Assembly (NCBI RefSeq): GCF_002029255.1
Contig: NZ_MZGT01000025.1
Coordinates: 1-64,000, forward strand
Direction of reading: 5' to 3'
Length of the DNA: 64,000 bases
Source: Clostridium chromiireducens
GTDB taxonomy: Bacteria; Bacillota; Clostridia; Clostridiales; Clostridiaceae
Under the pieces are notes generated by a model. The model was not told the DNA's origin, ran no database searches, and worked only from the letters and a program-made list of their open reading frames with translations. This document shows positions 8,274 through 19,003 of the stretch, piece after piece. Made by a program: the position numbers and the translations under genes. The first letter of the stretch is position 1; the number at the start of each line of letters is the position of its first letter.

Positions 8274-8846
8274 TTATTTTATAAATTCAATTTCACCTTT
8301 TGATAATTTAGCAATTCTTGCTAAAGAATAAACATCATAGCCTTTATCCTTCAACATTTCTGCTCCCTTTTGGAAAGATTTTTCAATAACTATACCTATC
8401 CCAGCTACACTTGCTCCTGCTTCTTCTATTAAACGTGCTGCTCCAAGTGCTGCTTCACCGTTAGCTAAAAAGTCATCTATAACTAATATATTATCATTCT
8501 TGTCTATATATTTCTTAGATAATGTTAATTCATAATCTGAGTTTTTAGTAAATGAATGTACTCTTGTTTGATATACATCACCATTTAAAGTTTTTGAACT
8601 TTGCTTTTTTAAAGTTACCATAGGCAAATTCATTTGCATTGCAGTCATTACAGCTGGTGCTATTCCTGAACTTTCAATTGTAAATATTTTTGTAACTTTA
8701 TGTTTTTCAAAATAGTTTTTAAAATATGTGCCCATTTCATACATCAATTCTGCATCAACTTGGTGATTTAAAAATGAATCAACCTTTAATACTGTCTCCG
8801 ATAGTGCTTGTCCTTCTTCTAATATACGTTTATGTAAATTCTCCAT
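8274..8846 (-). CDS. xpt: Xanthine phosphoribosyltransferase
   Basis: Converts xanthine (and guanine weakly) with PRPP to the nucleotide, for purine salvage. The 190-residue length fits Xpt. The PRPP-binding motif [13 protein letters not shown] lies at 120-132, with the N-terminal hood and the IESSGIAPA segment typical of the family. Its start overlaps the stop of the permease gene by one base (TAATG), so translation is coupled. Together they form the pbuX-xpt salvage operon controlled by the purine riboswitch upstream. Confidence 0.93.
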   Translation of the reverse strand: MENLHKRILEEGQALSETVLKVDSFLNHQVDAELMYEMGTYFKNYFEKHKVTKIFTIESSGIAPAVMTAMQMNLPMVTLKKQSSKTLNGDVYQTRVHSFTKNSDYELTLSKKYIDKNDNILVIDDFLANGEAALGAARLIEEAGASVAGIGIVIEKSFQKGAEMLKDKGYDVYSLARIAKLSKGEIEFIK

Positions 8847-10198
8847 TATTCTACTCCAATCTTTTCTTCTTTTAAAATTAAATTTAATATTAATGCAGCA
8901 ATAGTACCGGTTGAAATACCTGATGAAAATATCATTTTAAGTCCTTCAGGTAATTGGCCTATAAAATCTGGACGGAATGTAATTCCAACACCAAGTCCAA
9001 TTGCTGTTGCTATTATTAACAAATTACGATTATTTAATTCAACTTTGCTTAAAGTTTTGATTCCTGATGCTGCAACTGTTCCAAACATTACTATTCCAAC
9101 TCCACCTAAAACAGGTTGAGGCATTATGTTTATTAATGCAGCAAATTTTGGTAAGAATCCCAATATAACTAATATTATTCCTGCCATCATGGCAACATAT
9201 TTACTTGCTACTTTTGTTAAAGGAATTAATCCTACATTTTGACTAAAGCATGTATTTGGAAAAGTTCCAATAAATCCTGCAAGCATACTTCCAATTCCAT
9301 CAGATAGTACTCCAGCTCCTATTCTCTTATCATCCATTTCAGCTTTTGAAACTTCTCCAATGGCTTTTAAACAACCTACCGTTCCAATTGTAGCAACAAA
9401 ATAAGCTGGAATAAACGGAAGCACTAATTTCAAATCAAAATTTACTCCAAAAGCAAATATCTTCGGAAATGATATAAATTCCGCTGAATTCACTGAAGAA
9501 AAATCAACCATTCCAAGTGGAATACAAATAATATATCCAACTGCCATTCCAATTAATATTGAAGCACTACTTACTAAGCCTTTTCCATATCTGTTTAAAA
9601 GTAATGTAATAATCATTACAACCATTGCAATTGAGATATTAAGTAAATTACCATATGAAGGTGAACCAACTCCACCTGCAGCCCAATCCATTGATACTGG
9701 CAATAAAGTTAACCCTATTAATGTTATTACTGTACCTGTAACTAATGGTGGGAACAACTTCATTACTGGTCTTATTACAAAACTTAAAAATATACCTACT
9801 AGCGATCCTAGTATTGTTCCACCTAGAATACCTGGTAAGCCATAAATGCTTCCAATAGCAATAGAAGGTGCTACAAACGTAAAATCTGTCCCCATTATAC
9901 AAGCTACTCTTGCTCCAACAGGTCCTATCCCTCTTGACTGAATAAATGTCGCTATACCAGCTGATAGTATTGTTGCGCTCATAAGCGCTGTTGATGTAAA
10001 TGCATCAAATCCCAATGCACTTGAAATAACTAATGGAACGACAATAATTCCACCAAAAGCAGCAAATATATGTTGAAGCCCAAGTAAAATTTGTGTTGAT
10101 AGACTCGGCTTGTCATCAATGCCATAAAGGAGTTCATCTGTTTCTTTTTCTTTAAACTCCACATTCTCAGTTAAAATTTCTTTGCTAGTTAATTGCAT
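8846..10198 (-). CDS. pbuX: Xanthine/nucleobase permease, NCS2 family
   Basis: Membrane symporter of the nucleobase:cation symporter-2 family, importing xanthine or a related purine. The 450-residue protein has about 12-14 hydrophobic segments. Visible family signatures are [19 protein letters not shown] near the N terminus and the substrate-site region [20 protein letters not shown]. The start ATG is preceded by AGGGAGAA. It is first in the operon with xpt, behind a guanine-type riboswitch and its terminator, so it should be repressed when guanine is plentiful. The exact substrate is inferred from xpt linkage. Confidence 0.92.
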   Translation of the reverse strand: MQLTSKEILTENVEFKEKETDELLYGIDDKPSLSTQILLGLQHIFAAFGGIIVVPLVISSALGFDAFTSTALMSATILSAGIATFIQSRGIGPVGARVACIMGTDFTFVAPSIAIGSIYGLPGILGGTILGSLVGIFLSFVIRPVMKLFPPLVTGTVITLIGLTLLPVSMDWAAGGVGSPSYGNLLNISIAMVVMIITLLLNRYGKGLVSSASILIGMAVGYIICIPLGMVDFSSVNSAEFISFPKIFAFGVNFDLKLVLPFIPAYFVATIGTVGCLKAIGEVSKAEMDDKRIGAGVLSDGIGSMLAGFIGTFPNTCFSQNVGLIPLTKVASKYVAMMAGIILVILGFLPKFAALINIMPQPVLGGVGIVMFGTVAASGIKTLSKVELNNRNLLIIATAIGLGVGITFRPDFIGQLPEGLKMIFSSGISTGTIAALILNLILKEEKIGVE

Positions 10199-10273
10199 CT
10201 TCGTTCATTCTCCCTATGTAAAATTTAATCATACATGGACACGTAAATTATTCATCTATATTCTTGAAAAGTT

Positions 10274-10320
10274 TTCAAAAAAATACAACACCTCAACGAA
10301 ATAATGAGGTGTTGTATTTT
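10274..10320 (-). terminator. Expression-platform terminator of the purine riboswitch
   Basis: The perfect 16-bp arms 10280-10295 and 10305-10320 (centred on CAACACCTCA/TGAGGTGTTG) are followed on the minus strand by a T7 tract. It lies between the aptamer and pbuX, where ligand-dependent termination is expected. Confidence 0.9.
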
Positions 10321-10362
10321 TATGTAAATATATAAGTAAATAATACTTAACACTAAAACACT

Positions 10363-10433
10363 ACCTCGTAGTCTGCTAATTTACGGATAGCAGGTAGAGA
10401 CTTTCCAACCATAGTATCGGAAATATACGAGTC
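10363..10433 (-). promoter_or_regulatory. Purine (guanine-type) riboswitch aptamer
   Basis: On the minus strand the three-way junction is visible: P1 CTCGTA/TACGAG (10426-10431 with 10365-10370), P2 TTTCCGA/TTGGAAA, joining segment GTCTCTACC, P3 CTGCTA/TAGCAG with loop CCGTAAA, and the 3' junction GACTACGAG. The C in GACTAC (position 74 in the usual numbering) means guanine/hypoxanthine rather than adenine. Loop 2 reads TACTATGG, one base longer than the usual GATATGG. It is followed by a terminator and pbuX-xpt. Confidence 0.92.
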
Positions 10434-10718
10434 TTCTGTATGAACTATTTATTAATTATATCACGCTTCTAATTTTTAGACAAATAATTACTAATTATTT
10501 TTATTATTCTTTAATTTTTATCACAAAATTCTCAAAACAAACTGTGTGATGCTATACTAGCACTTTCTTCTTTCTCCTTGTTTTTCTCATGCGGTTTACG
10601 TAAATCCTGCCATATCATGCTACAAATCAGTAGAATTATACTTATCTCTTTTTCGCCTTTAATCTTACTGTATGTTACTTATTTCGACGAGTTATATGTT
10701 GTTTATCTATATAGAGTT
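10434..10718. other. Intergenic stretch with a possible small frame
   Basis: It contains the promoter side of the riboswitch and, on the minus strand, an open frame of 48 codons (10532-10678). That frame would encode a membrane-like segment (ISIILLICSMIW) followed by a charged tail. No ATG or ribosome binding site opens it fully; the only ATG gives 28 residues. No other feature was seen. Confidence 0.3.
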
Positions 10719-12458
10719 TTACAATGCTGATTTACCAATTTCTATACGTCTAGTTTTCTCGTTAAAATATACATTAATATTTTTATAGTCTTCTTCTAAA
10801 ACCATTTTAGTTTTTCCAAAGCAAAATATTGTATTGCTATACGCTAAAGCTGCCGTTATCTTCCCCCACTGTGGTACAATGAGCGTTGTAGATATAGAAG
10901 CCTTACTTCCAACTACTCCTGCACTAATATTTTCACCTGCACTTAAGACTCCGCCTCTTGCAACTGAATCAGATCTTGTAAATATTATGTCTCTCATTGC
11001 AGTTAACTTTGAGGTATATTCACCCTTACCACCTATTATTATATTTCCAGTAGATTTTATCTCACATTCCTGGCAGTATCCAATACGTATATCTAATGGA
11101 ACAACTATGCTTTTATCGAAATAGTCTATTTCATTATCTAATATATTAAGCAAAGTACGCAAATCATTTAAAGATTTCATTTCTATGATTTTAAATCCCA
11201 ACACTTTATCTTTAAGATAATCTACAAGTTTACTCCTCTTAGTCTTATTTTTAATATTTAATGTTACTATGTTCAACGCAACCTTTTGGAAATCTCCAAA
11301 ACTTTTTTCAATTAAAGTCCTGATAAAATCACTGCTTTTGAAATTTGAACCGCCTATGTTTAAACCGTTAATATGTTCAATCATTTTAGTAATTATATCT
11401 TTAAACTCTGCCAATACATCTACATATTCTTTTTTTCTAATATCAATTTGACCAGATAAAATTTTAGAATTCATTGCATTTCCTAAAATAGTTATTTCTC
11501 CACCCGTAACTACATTTGCAGTATTAACATTTTGACTTACATCGAGTGAGCCTCCTGCACTAACAAACATGTTATCATCTACGCTATCATAAACCTCAAT
11601 ATCCCCGTAAAATTTAATATTGCAGGTTTCCATATTTACAGATTCAACAGAATATATTGGGTTTACGCTAACATTCCTATTTGCTATATGTGCTTTTCCA
11701 TCTATTAGTGCAATTATGCTATTCCCCTCAATTTTACAGCCCTTGGTAGCATCAATTGGCAGACTTCTCATATACTCTCTTTTTATTGTCTGTCCTAAAA
11801 CGTTCATTCCATCTTCACCATGAACTTCCGGAATTATTTCAGCAATCTTATCCCCTGAATTAACATTGGAAATCCTAAATAAGTTTTTATAGTCAACTTT
11901 TTCATCAGAATCCGGTTCTGGAAAATACATTTGAGTTGGAGTAAAAAATAATTTTATTTCACTCGGCTTATCATTAATTGGCATTTTCCCCTCTGCAACT
12001 AATACTTTTTTTGCAGTTCCTTCTAAAGCTGACTTCAATCCTTCCTCTTTAATCCCATAAACCACACCATTCTCTTTTAAAACCCTTTTTATTTCATCAG
12101 CAGTAAAATGTTTTGGTTCCTTTTCAAAAGATATTTCAGCAGAAACGGCTAAGTCTAAGAATACATCCCTATCCTTAATTTTATATTCTACTTCTGACGT
12201 ATATTTAACAATTATATACGCCTTCATTTTATCTTCTGAAATAATAACTTCTACTTCCCTGCTAGATGAAGTTTTTTCACAAGTATAAGTTATCTTATCT
12301 TTTGAAGTAACCTCATATGCTTTAAAGCGTTCACATGGAACATCATTAATAACTAAATTAATATACTTACGAGCTTTTATGGTTATAACCTCATTATTAA
12401 GTCCATCACTTACTATTATCTGACCATTTACAACCTTCGCGCCCACTTCTCTTTCCAT
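10719..12458 (-). CDS. FapA family protein (DUF342)
   Basis: This 579-residue soluble protein has the FapA/DUF342 architecture: an N-terminal divergent domain (about 1-180), then the central segment with NSGDKIAEIIPEVHGEDGMNV and TIKREYMR. After that come beta-helix-like repeats (INAxGGxIxVxGN patterns around 290-340 and again around 450-540) with a helical insertion between. FapA-type proteins bind polymers or act as cytoplasmic scaffolds, often near signalling or envelope genes; no reaction is established. It follows the GGDEF-EAL gene by 32 bases, so it is probably the last gene of a c-di-GMP-linked operon. Confidence 0.8.
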   Translation of the reverse strand: MEREVGAKVVNGQIIVSDGLNNEVITIKARKYINLVINDVPCERFKAYEVTSKDKITYTCEKTSSSREVEVIISEDKMKAYIIVKYTSEVEYKIKDRDVFLDLAVSAEISFEKEPKHFTADEIKRVLKENGVVYGIKEEGLKSALEGTAKKVLVAEGKMPINDKPSEIKLFFTPTQMYFPEPDSDEKVDYKNLFRISNVNSGDKIAEIIPEVHGEDGMNVLGQTIKREYMRSLPIDATKGCKIEGNSIIALIDGKAHIANRNVSVNPIYSVESVNMETCNIKFYGDIEVYDSVDDNMFVSAGGSLDVSQNVNTANVVTGGEITILGNAMNSKILSGQIDIRKKEYVDVLAEFKDIITKMIEHINGLNIGGSNFKSSDFIRTLIEKSFGDFQKVALNIVTLNIKNKTKRSKLVDYLKDKVLGFKIIEMKSLNDLRTLLNILDNEIDYFDKSIVVPLDIRIGYCQECEIKSTGNIIIGGKGEYTSKLTAMRDIIFTRSDSVARGGVLSAGENISAGVVGSKASISTTLIVPQWGKITAALAYSNTIFCFGKTKMVLEEDYKNINVYFNEKTRRIEIGKSAL

Positions 12459-12490
12459 AACTTTCCCCCAAAATCTTAAACAGTATTAAG

Positions 12491-15460
12491 CTATTTAAAT
12501 TTTTTATTTATCTCTAATATTTTATTAACTAAATCATCATTTATCTCAGGTGGAATAAACTCTGGTTTACTAAAATAATATCCTTGTAAATAATCTACCC
12601 CTAATTCTATTAATTTTTCTAATTCCTCTTTTGTTTCAACACCTTCTGCAACTATTTTAATTCCTCTTTGTTTTGCGTACGTAACAAGGTTTTTAGATAT
12701 CTGTTGTCTATCTATATCTTTATCTATCCCTCTTACAATACCCATATCTATTTTTACAAAGTCTGGCGTAATCGCGAGTAATACGGCTTCATTATTATAC
12801 CCTGAACCAAAGTCATCAATAGCAATCTTCGCGTTCCATTTCTCAATAGATTTTCTCTTTTTAGAAATGAACTCTCCATTAGAACGTTCATTTTCAAGCA
12901 GCTCAATAACTAATCTATCAAGATGCTCTCCATACAACGCCTCTAATTTTTCTGAATCTTCATTTGAAAGGGCATGATTGGGTATAGAATTAATAAAAAG
13001 TTTTGTATCTTTAAACCTTTCTATATTATTTGCAAAAGCCTCAAGAGCTTTAAAGAATGTTATTTTTTCTATCTCATATAATCTAAAATCTGCTGTTGCG
13101 AGTTTTATTATTTGAAGAGGATTTTTAAGTGATTCTAATTGTGAACGCATAAGTGCTTCGTATGCAAATATTTGTCCAGTCCTTGCATCAACAATTGGTT
13201 GAAATGCATATCTTATAAGCTCCTCATCAAGTAATTTATTTAAATCTTCTTGACTGCTAAAAAGGAATGAATCTTCCCCATAATCATCTTTGTTAAATTC
13301 ACTTATGTTACCTTTTATAGTTCTTTTAATTTTGTACATTGCAAAATCAGAATATTTTTCTAAATCTTGAAAAGATACAGCATCATCTGGATACCAAGCT
13401 ACTCCTGTTGATATTCTCACCTTTAATTCCCTATTATTAGGCAATTTAAGTGCTGACTTTTCAATATTTTCATGAACTTCCTTTATAATTCTCCTAATAG
13501 CATTTTTACTTTCATATCCATATAAAAATGTATAGAATTCATCACCTGATCTTCTTCCTATTATACCACCATACTCTTCAAATTTCTTCAATTGTAGTGA
13601 AGCTTTTCTTATATATTCATCACCATAATCATGACCATATGTATCATTTACATATTTTAGATTATCTAGATCCCACATAACAAATGCCCCAATATTTATA
13701 TCTGCTTCTTCCAGCTTTTCTCTTACATTATTATAAAAGGCACGTCTATTCAATATATTTGTAAGTAAATCATAATCTCTCTCATACTCTATTTTCTGCT
13801 TTTCTAATACCTCTTGTGTAACATCACTTATTACTCCCAAAGTTCTATGCTTTTCTTCTAGTATTCTAAGTTTGACCCATTTTACTTGGGCATTTTTCTT
13901 CTCAATTTTATATACTTCATCTGCGTTGCCTTCTTTAGATTCAGTAATCTTATTTAATACTTCGTTAAAATATTGTATATCGATGGACGTATGAAATTCA
14001 TCTGGTTTTCCAATTCCTATAACTTCAAAAAATGTTTCAGTACACAAAACTGTATTCTGGCCCTTTTTATATTCAAAGGCTCCTATAGGCATATTAAAAA
14101 GTTTTATTATCTGAGATAATTTAGAAGCTGAATCAGCTACATTTGTACTTAAAGTCATAATAGCTGATGATAATTCATCTATTTCCGATATATTAATTTT
14201 ATTAAGTTTTAGTGGTCCCCTAGGATCACTCGTTTTCACATCCCTAGCTAGATTTCTTATAGGCCTTGTTATTCTTCTACCATTAATTACAACAACTATA
14301 ATTCCTAATATACTTGATACAGTCAATGAAAAAGCTAACAAAGTTTTAAATCTATCAGTATAATACAGAAGATTATTTCTTTCTACAATACCAATGAGTG
14401 CCCATTTTTCATTTTCAAATGGCGTATTACTATTATATAGATTAATGTACTTTGTACACGCATATGCAACTTTATTAGTATCCTTCATTTTTATTTCATA
14501 TATAGAATTATATACTTCTTTTGAATTTAATCGGGTTTCATTTCCTTCTGATAACATTTTGTTAATCATTGGTCCTGTATTTGTTACTCTATCAAAATTC
14601 ATACTTTTATTATTATCTACCCCTAATATATATATACCTTGCCCACTCGAATCGATTTCCTCATAGTTAAGAAGCGAATTTAAATACTTCATAGAAATAT
14701 CTATCCCAAGAACTCCATATGGTTTATTATCATTATCTACTAAAGGAATCGAGTAAGTCATTATTTTAATATCCTTCTCACTTAAGTAAAAAGGTTTACT
14801 CCAATAGCCCAAATCTTTATACGATAAATGATTATAATCACTTGCAGCATTTAAGGGCTTTAAAAAAAATTCTTTAGGCGAAACTACTGCTTTGCTACTT
14901 GAATCAAATATAAATTTATTATTCCACCAAGTATCTAGTGGAATCCCCAAATTTTGCGCAATAGATGCTGGGCCTCTTTCCATAAGCAAATCTGAGTTAT
15001 CACTTGGATTTGAATTAGGATCCAGGTCTCTAAAATATAGCCCTCCTTTTTCGCCAGAATTATTATTAAGAATTATAAAAGCTCCTGTTACATAATTCTT
15101 CCTTAACATAAATATGACATCATTAGAAACATCATTTAGTAACTCTGTTGTTAATTGTCCATTATCACTTATATCCTTTACTGTAAGCCCTTTATTTTTC
15201 AATAATTGTGAAATTCGAGCATTAATTATGCTCTCCGATTCACTGAGATTACCCCAATGCTGTATCATCTCATTTTGCAAATAATTAGTTCTTGATTCTA
15301 TTTTTTGACTTAATATATTAAATGAATTATCTCTAAGAATATCAATTATCCCGCTAAAAAAAATTGCACCTACAAATAAAACTACTTGTACAATCATTAT
15401 AATTATCATAGGAATCAATAATTTTCTAATTATTGAATTTTTATTATTAGCCAAAACCAT
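12491..15460 (-). CDS. dCACHE-HAMP-PAS-GGDEF-EAL membrane protein (c-di-GMP turnover)
   Basis: Bifunctional-type c-di-GMP protein of 989 residues. In order: TM helix about 13-38, an extracellular dCACHE sensor to about 370, TM 371-393, HAMP 395-445, a PAS-like domain 455-550, GGDEF 560-715 and EAL 730-980. The GGDEF motif is SGDEF (638-642), which some active cyclases use; no RxxD inhibition site precedes it. The EAL half looks catalytically complete: YEALMR, IELLENE, IAIDDFGSGY, FVKID, VAEGVET and LQGYYF. The start is set at ATG 15460 after GGGGGAAATA; a GTG four codons upstream overlaps that site. It lies between a solute-binding lipoprotein and FapA. Confidence 0.92.
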   Translation of the reverse strand: MVLANNKNSIIRKLLIPMIIIMIVQVVLFVGAIFFSGIIDILRDNSFNILSQKIESRTNYLQNEMIQHWGNLSESESIINARISQLLKNKGLTVKDISDNGQLTTELLNDVSNDVIFMLRKNYVTGAFIILNNNSGEKGGLYFRDLDPNSNPSDNSDLLMERGPASIAQNLGIPLDTWWNNKFIFDSSSKAVVSPKEFFLKPLNAASDYNHLSYKDLGYWSKPFYLSEKDIKIMTYSIPLVDNDNKPYGVLGIDISMKYLNSLLNYEEIDSSGQGIYILGVDNNKSMNFDRVTNTGPMINKMLSEGNETRLNSKEVYNSIYEIKMKDTNKVAYACTKYINLYNSNTPFENEKWALIGIVERNNLLYYTDRFKTLLAFSLTVSSILGIIVVVINGRRITRPIRNLARDVKTSDPRGPLKLNKINISEIDELSSAIMTLSTNVADSASKLSQIIKLFNMPIGAFEYKKGQNTVLCTETFFEVIGIGKPDEFHTSIDIQYFNEVLNKITESKEGNADEVYKIEKKNAQVKWVKLRILEEKHRTLGVISDVTQEVLEKQKIEYERDYDLLTNILNRRAFYNNVREKLEEADINIGAFVMWDLDNLKYVNDTYGHDYGDEYIRKASLQLKKFEEYGGIIGRRSGDEFYTFLYGYESKNAIRRIIKEVHENIEKSALKLPNNRELKVRISTGVAWYPDDAVSFQDLEKYSDFAMYKIKRTIKGNISEFNKDDYGEDSFLFSSQEDLNKLLDEELIRYAFQPIVDARTGQIFAYEALMRSQLESLKNPLQIIKLATADFRLYEIEKITFFKALEAFANNIERFKDTKLFINSIPNHALSNEDSEKLEALYGEHLDRLVIELLENERSNGEFISKKRKSIEKWNAKIAIDDFGSGYNNEAVLLAITPDFVKIDMGIVRGIDKDIDRQQISKNLVTYAKQRGIKIVAEGVETKEELEKLIELGVDYLQGYYFSKPEFIPPEINDDLVNKILEINKKFK

Positions 15461-15518
15461 TATTTCCCCCACTCATTATAACTTATCTCCTTACATAACA
15501 ATTATATATTGATAATAC

Positions 15519-16985
15519 TTATACGACCGTTCGTACATTTTCAGTCAGCTCCTTAAACCACTTATCAAAATTTTCATCATTATCATATTTTTCAATAATC
15601 TCTTCTTTCGAGCTACCGCTATCTAATTGAGCCTTTATTTGTTTTCTATCAGACTTTGCTTTATCTACCATTGATTTTTCTAAAATATCTCTTGCCTTAT
15701 TTGCTCCATTGAAAGCTTCATTAGAGTAAAATTCGAATTCTTTTTCTTGATTTATTGCAACAAAAATAGCTTGTCGGGATTTTTGTGGAATCTCCAAACT
15801 GTTATTTTCTTTAATTTTTTTCTTAATTACGTCATAACTATTTGCATCCTTTTTTACTGGTAAATATCCAGAATTCATTGAAAACTCTATATTTCTATCT
15901 ATACCCGTAAACCATTTTAAGAATTCAGTAACTGCATATTCACGCTTTTCATCGGATTTAATAAGTACCATTCCTGCTCCTTGTTGAGGCATATACCCTT
16001 TCCCTTCCTTAAATTTAGGAAGAGGCAGCATCATTGGCTGAATTTTATAACTTGTTTCCTCATTTGTTATCACTGCGTCTGGAAAATATTCAGCTCCGCT
16101 TGTTGATCCAACAAATGAAATAATATCACCTGTTTTAGCATCATCAGAGCGGAAGCGTCCATAAGACGCGTAATATCCATTTATGTATGGAACATAAAAA
16201 TTATCCCACAATTTTCTCATAACTTTTTTATTTATATTAACTTTTAATTTTCCATCTTCCATATTAAACATATCTTCGCCTAATTGCTTACTTCCAACTA
16301 TCATATAGTTAGCCATTGCATCTCTTCCAAAAAAGGCTTTTCCATCATTTTTTGTTTCAGTTTTGCTATCTGACCATTCATAATATTGTTTAGCTAGATT
16401 TGCAATTCCTTCCCATGTTTCAAAGTCTTTTATATCTGCATTAGTCTCCTCTGAAAACGTGTCCCAATCTGTTTTATTAACCATAAGTATTTCCGTAGAC
16501 TTAGCTATTGGAAATATCTTCAATTTATCTTCGCCATTTAATTTTCCTTCATCAATATAATTCCCTACATACTCAGCTATTTCGTCTTTAGTTAAGTATT
16601 TATTGAAATCAGATAATATTCCTAATCTATCCACTTCAAATGCAGTATCGGGATACGCCATAAATGCATCTGGCATTTTACCTGTTCCTACTTTTTTATT
16701 CGCAGTATCTATAATTTTATCCGTAAGTTCATTAATACTACCTTGATTAAAAGCCTCAACAATTATTCCTTTATCTTTTCCTACCCCCTTATTAAACTCC
16801 TCAATCATTTTATCAAATTCTATTTTCTGTACCCCATTATAATAATGCCATATTTGGATCGCTATTGGATCTTCTTTATCCAATCCATATTTATTCCTAG
16901 AAATAACATTGCACTCAGTTAAAGTAGTCAAACAAATCATTAATGCTATCACTATTTTAGTCAAATTCTTACACTTTTTTAACAT
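15519..16985 (-). CDS. Extracellular solute-binding lipoprotein (family 1, sugar-type)
   Basis: Periplasm-facing binding protein of the family that feeds ABC sugar importers, 488 residues. The signal peptide is followed by a lipobox LTEC (Cys25); the Glu before the Cys is unusual. The MalE-like pattern IQIWHYYNGVQKIEFDKMIEEF begins after the anchor, with the VLIKS...VTEFLKWFTG segment later. The start at 16985 is chosen for GGGGTTGAG just upstream; an ATG 11 codons earlier lacks one. No permease or ATPase genes are near. Its direct neighbour 46 bases downstream is a dCACHE GGDEF-EAL protein, so it may work as a ligand presenter for signalling instead of import. Confidence 0.85.
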   Translation of the reverse strand: MLKKCKNLTKIVIALMICLTTLTECNVISRNKYGLDKEDPIAIQIWHYYNGVQKIEFDKMIEEFNKGVGKDKGIIVEAFNQGSINELTDKIIDTANKKVGTGKMPDAFMAYPDTAFEVDRLGILSDFNKYLTKDEIAEYVGNYIDEGKLNGEDKLKIFPIAKSTEILMVNKTDWDTFSEETNADIKDFETWEGIANLAKQYYEWSDSKTETKNDGKAFFGRDAMANYMIVGSKQLGEDMFNMEDGKLKVNINKKVMRKLWDNFYVPYINGYYASYGRFRSDDAKTGDIISFVGSTSGAEYFPDAVITNEETSYKIQPMMLPLPKFKEGKGYMPQQGAGMVLIKSDEKREYAVTEFLKWFTGIDRNIEFSMNSGYLPVKKDANSYDVIKKKIKENNSLEIPQKSRQAIFVAINQEKEFEFYSNEAFNGANKARDILEKSMVDKAKSDRKQIKAQLDSGSSKEEIIEKYDNDENFDKWFKELTENVRTVV

Positions 16986-17180
16986 CTCAACCCCGCTGTA
17001 TAAAACATATTTATTCATTATCTCTAATTATAGGTTAAAATTCATCTAAATTCCATAAAATAATTAGAATTATATATCAAGAATGACATAGATTTTAAAC
17101 TCCTTAATTAAGTATTGTAAAATTTATCATTATTGATAATTTTAATATTTATAATATATTTTTATAATTTCACGAAAATA

Positions 17181-17221
17181 AGGCTATATAAAATAGCTAT
17201 TACTTCTATTTTATATAACCT
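17181..17221 (-). terminator. Hairpin terminator after the chemoreceptor gene
   Basis: The arms AGGCTATATAAAATAG and CTATTTTATATAACCT (17181-17196 and 17206-17221) pair nearly perfectly, with TTATTTTC following on the minus strand. The hairpin separates the chemoreceptor gene from the solute-binding lipoprotein gene. Confidence 0.65.
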
Positions 17222-17290
17222 CATACTTTTTTGTATTCATAGACTAGATTTTAATTTCGGTTTTATTCCTTATTATTAAAGCAAATTTAT

Positions 17291-19003
17291 TTATATTTTA
17301 AAATTCAAAACTAATTCAGTTAATTTTTCTGCCCTTATTGACTGCTCTTGAGCTACTACTGCAACCTGTTCAATTGCCTTATTAGTTTCACCTATACCTA
17401 TTAATATTTCTTCTGAACTATCCTTAGTATTTTGCATATTCCCAGCAATTGTTTGTATCACACTTGATATTTCTTCTGTCGATGCATTTAATTCTTCAGT
17501 CATTGATGCAATATTTTGAGATAAATCACTAACAAAAACAGCATCTTTTTCATATTTTTCTCCTGTATCAATTAATAGATCATAATCTTTTCTTACTCTA
17601 TTATCTATATAATTCAGTATATCTTTTGAATTGTCTGATAAATTGTTAAAAGCAACTTTAACATTTGATATTACATTCTGTATATTTTTCACATACTCAG
17701 CTGACTGTTCAGCTAGTTCTTTCACTTCATCTGCTACAACTGCAAATCCTTTCCCATTCTCTCCTGCTCTTGCGGCTTCAATTGATGCATTTAATGAAAG
17801 CAAATTAGTTTGGTCAGCAATCGATGCTATTGATTTAGCAATTATACTTATTTCTTCAACTACCTCTCCCTGCTCAATCGCATTTATAATTTTACTTTGC
17901 TTTTCTCCATATAGTTTATCAGCAGCATTCTTAGAATTATAACCTTTTTCTCTTATTTCAGATGCCTTATCTTTAATTTGCACCGATTGATGGCTGCTTT
18001 CAGTTGAATTTGCTGCTAATTGATTTATTCCCGAATTAACATCCTCCATAGTTGCCGATAGTTCCTCAGTAGAAGAATTAATTTCCTGTATATTCATCAC
18101 TATATGTGAAGTATTCTTATCTATGTTATTAAAATTATTAGCCATTTCTTCCAAAGTAGCAGATAACTCTTCACTAGACGATGTCATCCCTTGAGCTTGA
18201 TCAATTATATTTTCAATAACAGATTTCATTTTATTCTTCGCATTATTCAAAGCCTTTATAAGTTTTCCGAGTTCATCATTACTTTTACTTTCTAGAGAAT
18301 ATGTTAAATCTCCATTTCCCAATGCTTCAGCAAATAATAACCCTTTTTTTACTGCATTTGATATATATCTTGATAGTATAGTTCCGATAATTACTGCTAA
18401 GGTAATTCCTACACCTAAAATTATATGCATTATATTAATTGTTATTTTATAATCTTCCGCGTTATTATCATTAGCTTCTTTTGCTAAAGTTTGATTTATT
18501 TTAATCAATTCATTCAACTTTTCAAACATATTATCTCTAGCTTCAAATAATTCGTCTTTCTTTTTAATTGCTTCGACATAATTTTCTTTATTAAGTAAAT
18601 CAAAAATTTCACTTTGTACCGATGCATAATTTTCCAGATTAGAAACATAACCATCAAATGCCCTTTTCTCATCATCTGACATAGTTCTTTTACTATAGTT
18701 CTCAACATATGTAATATTTGCTGATTTAATTTCATTTATTATTTTTATACCTTCAGCCGTTTTAGTAGGATTACCATCTATAATCATCCCCTGCACTATG
18801 GACATTTCATCAAGTAAATTTTCCTTAATCGAATGTATTTCATCAATTCGTTGAAGGTTATTGGTATATATTTCTTGCGCACTATTCTCTATTTTTGACA
18901 TACCAAACTTTCCAAAAAAGCCTGTTACTCCTATTAAAAGCGCAATAACTATAAATCCTGTTAGCAATTTTACTTTGATTGATAAATTTCTTATAATTTT
19001 CAT
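17291..19003 (-). CDS. Methyl-accepting chemotaxis protein, 4HB type
   Basis: Transmembrane chemoreceptor of 570 residues: TM about 11-30, a helical four-helix-bundle extracellular sensor to about 187, TM 188-212, HAMP about 213-265, and a long coiled-coil signalling domain. The tip is conserved: [19 protein letters not shown] followed by [16 protein letters not shown]. It would control CheA/CheW; the ligand is unknown. A hairpin separates it from the downstream solute-binding/GGDEF-EAL operon. The ATG is preceded by CAGGGGGAC. It is intact and of normal length. Confidence 0.93.
   Translation of the reverse strand: MKIIRNLSIKVKLLTGFIVIALLIGVTGFFGKFGMSKIENSAQEIYTNNLQRIDEIHSIKENLLDEMSIVQGMIIDGNPTKTAEGIKIINEIKSANITYVENYSKRTMSDDEKRAFDGYVSNLENYASVQSEIFDLLNKENYVEAIKKKDELFEARDNMFEKLNELIKINQTLAKEANDNNAEDYKITINIMHIILGVGITLAVIIGTILSRYISNAVKKGLLFAEALGNGDLTYSLESKSNDELGKLIKALNNAKNKMKSVIENIIDQAQGMTSSSEELSATLEEMANNFNNIDKNTSHIVMNIQEINSSTEELSATMEDVNSGINQLAANSTESSHQSVQIKDKASEIREKGYNSKNAADKLYGEKQSKIINAIEQGEVVEEISIIAKSIASIADQTNLLSLNASIEAARAGENGKGFAVVADEVKELAEQSAEYVKNIQNVISNVKVAFNNLSDNSKDILNYIDNRVRKDYDLLIDTGEKYEKDAVFVSDLSQNIASMTEELNASTEEISSVIQTIAGNMQNTKDSSEEILIGIGETNKAIEQVAVVAQEQSIRAEKLTELVLNFKI

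Noticed and set aside
17116-17145. Fur-like box upstream of the solute-binding lipoprotein gene
   Set aside because: The palindrome TATCA-TTAT-TGATA has the wrong spacing and order for a 7-1-7 Fur site; it is an AT-rich palindrome only.
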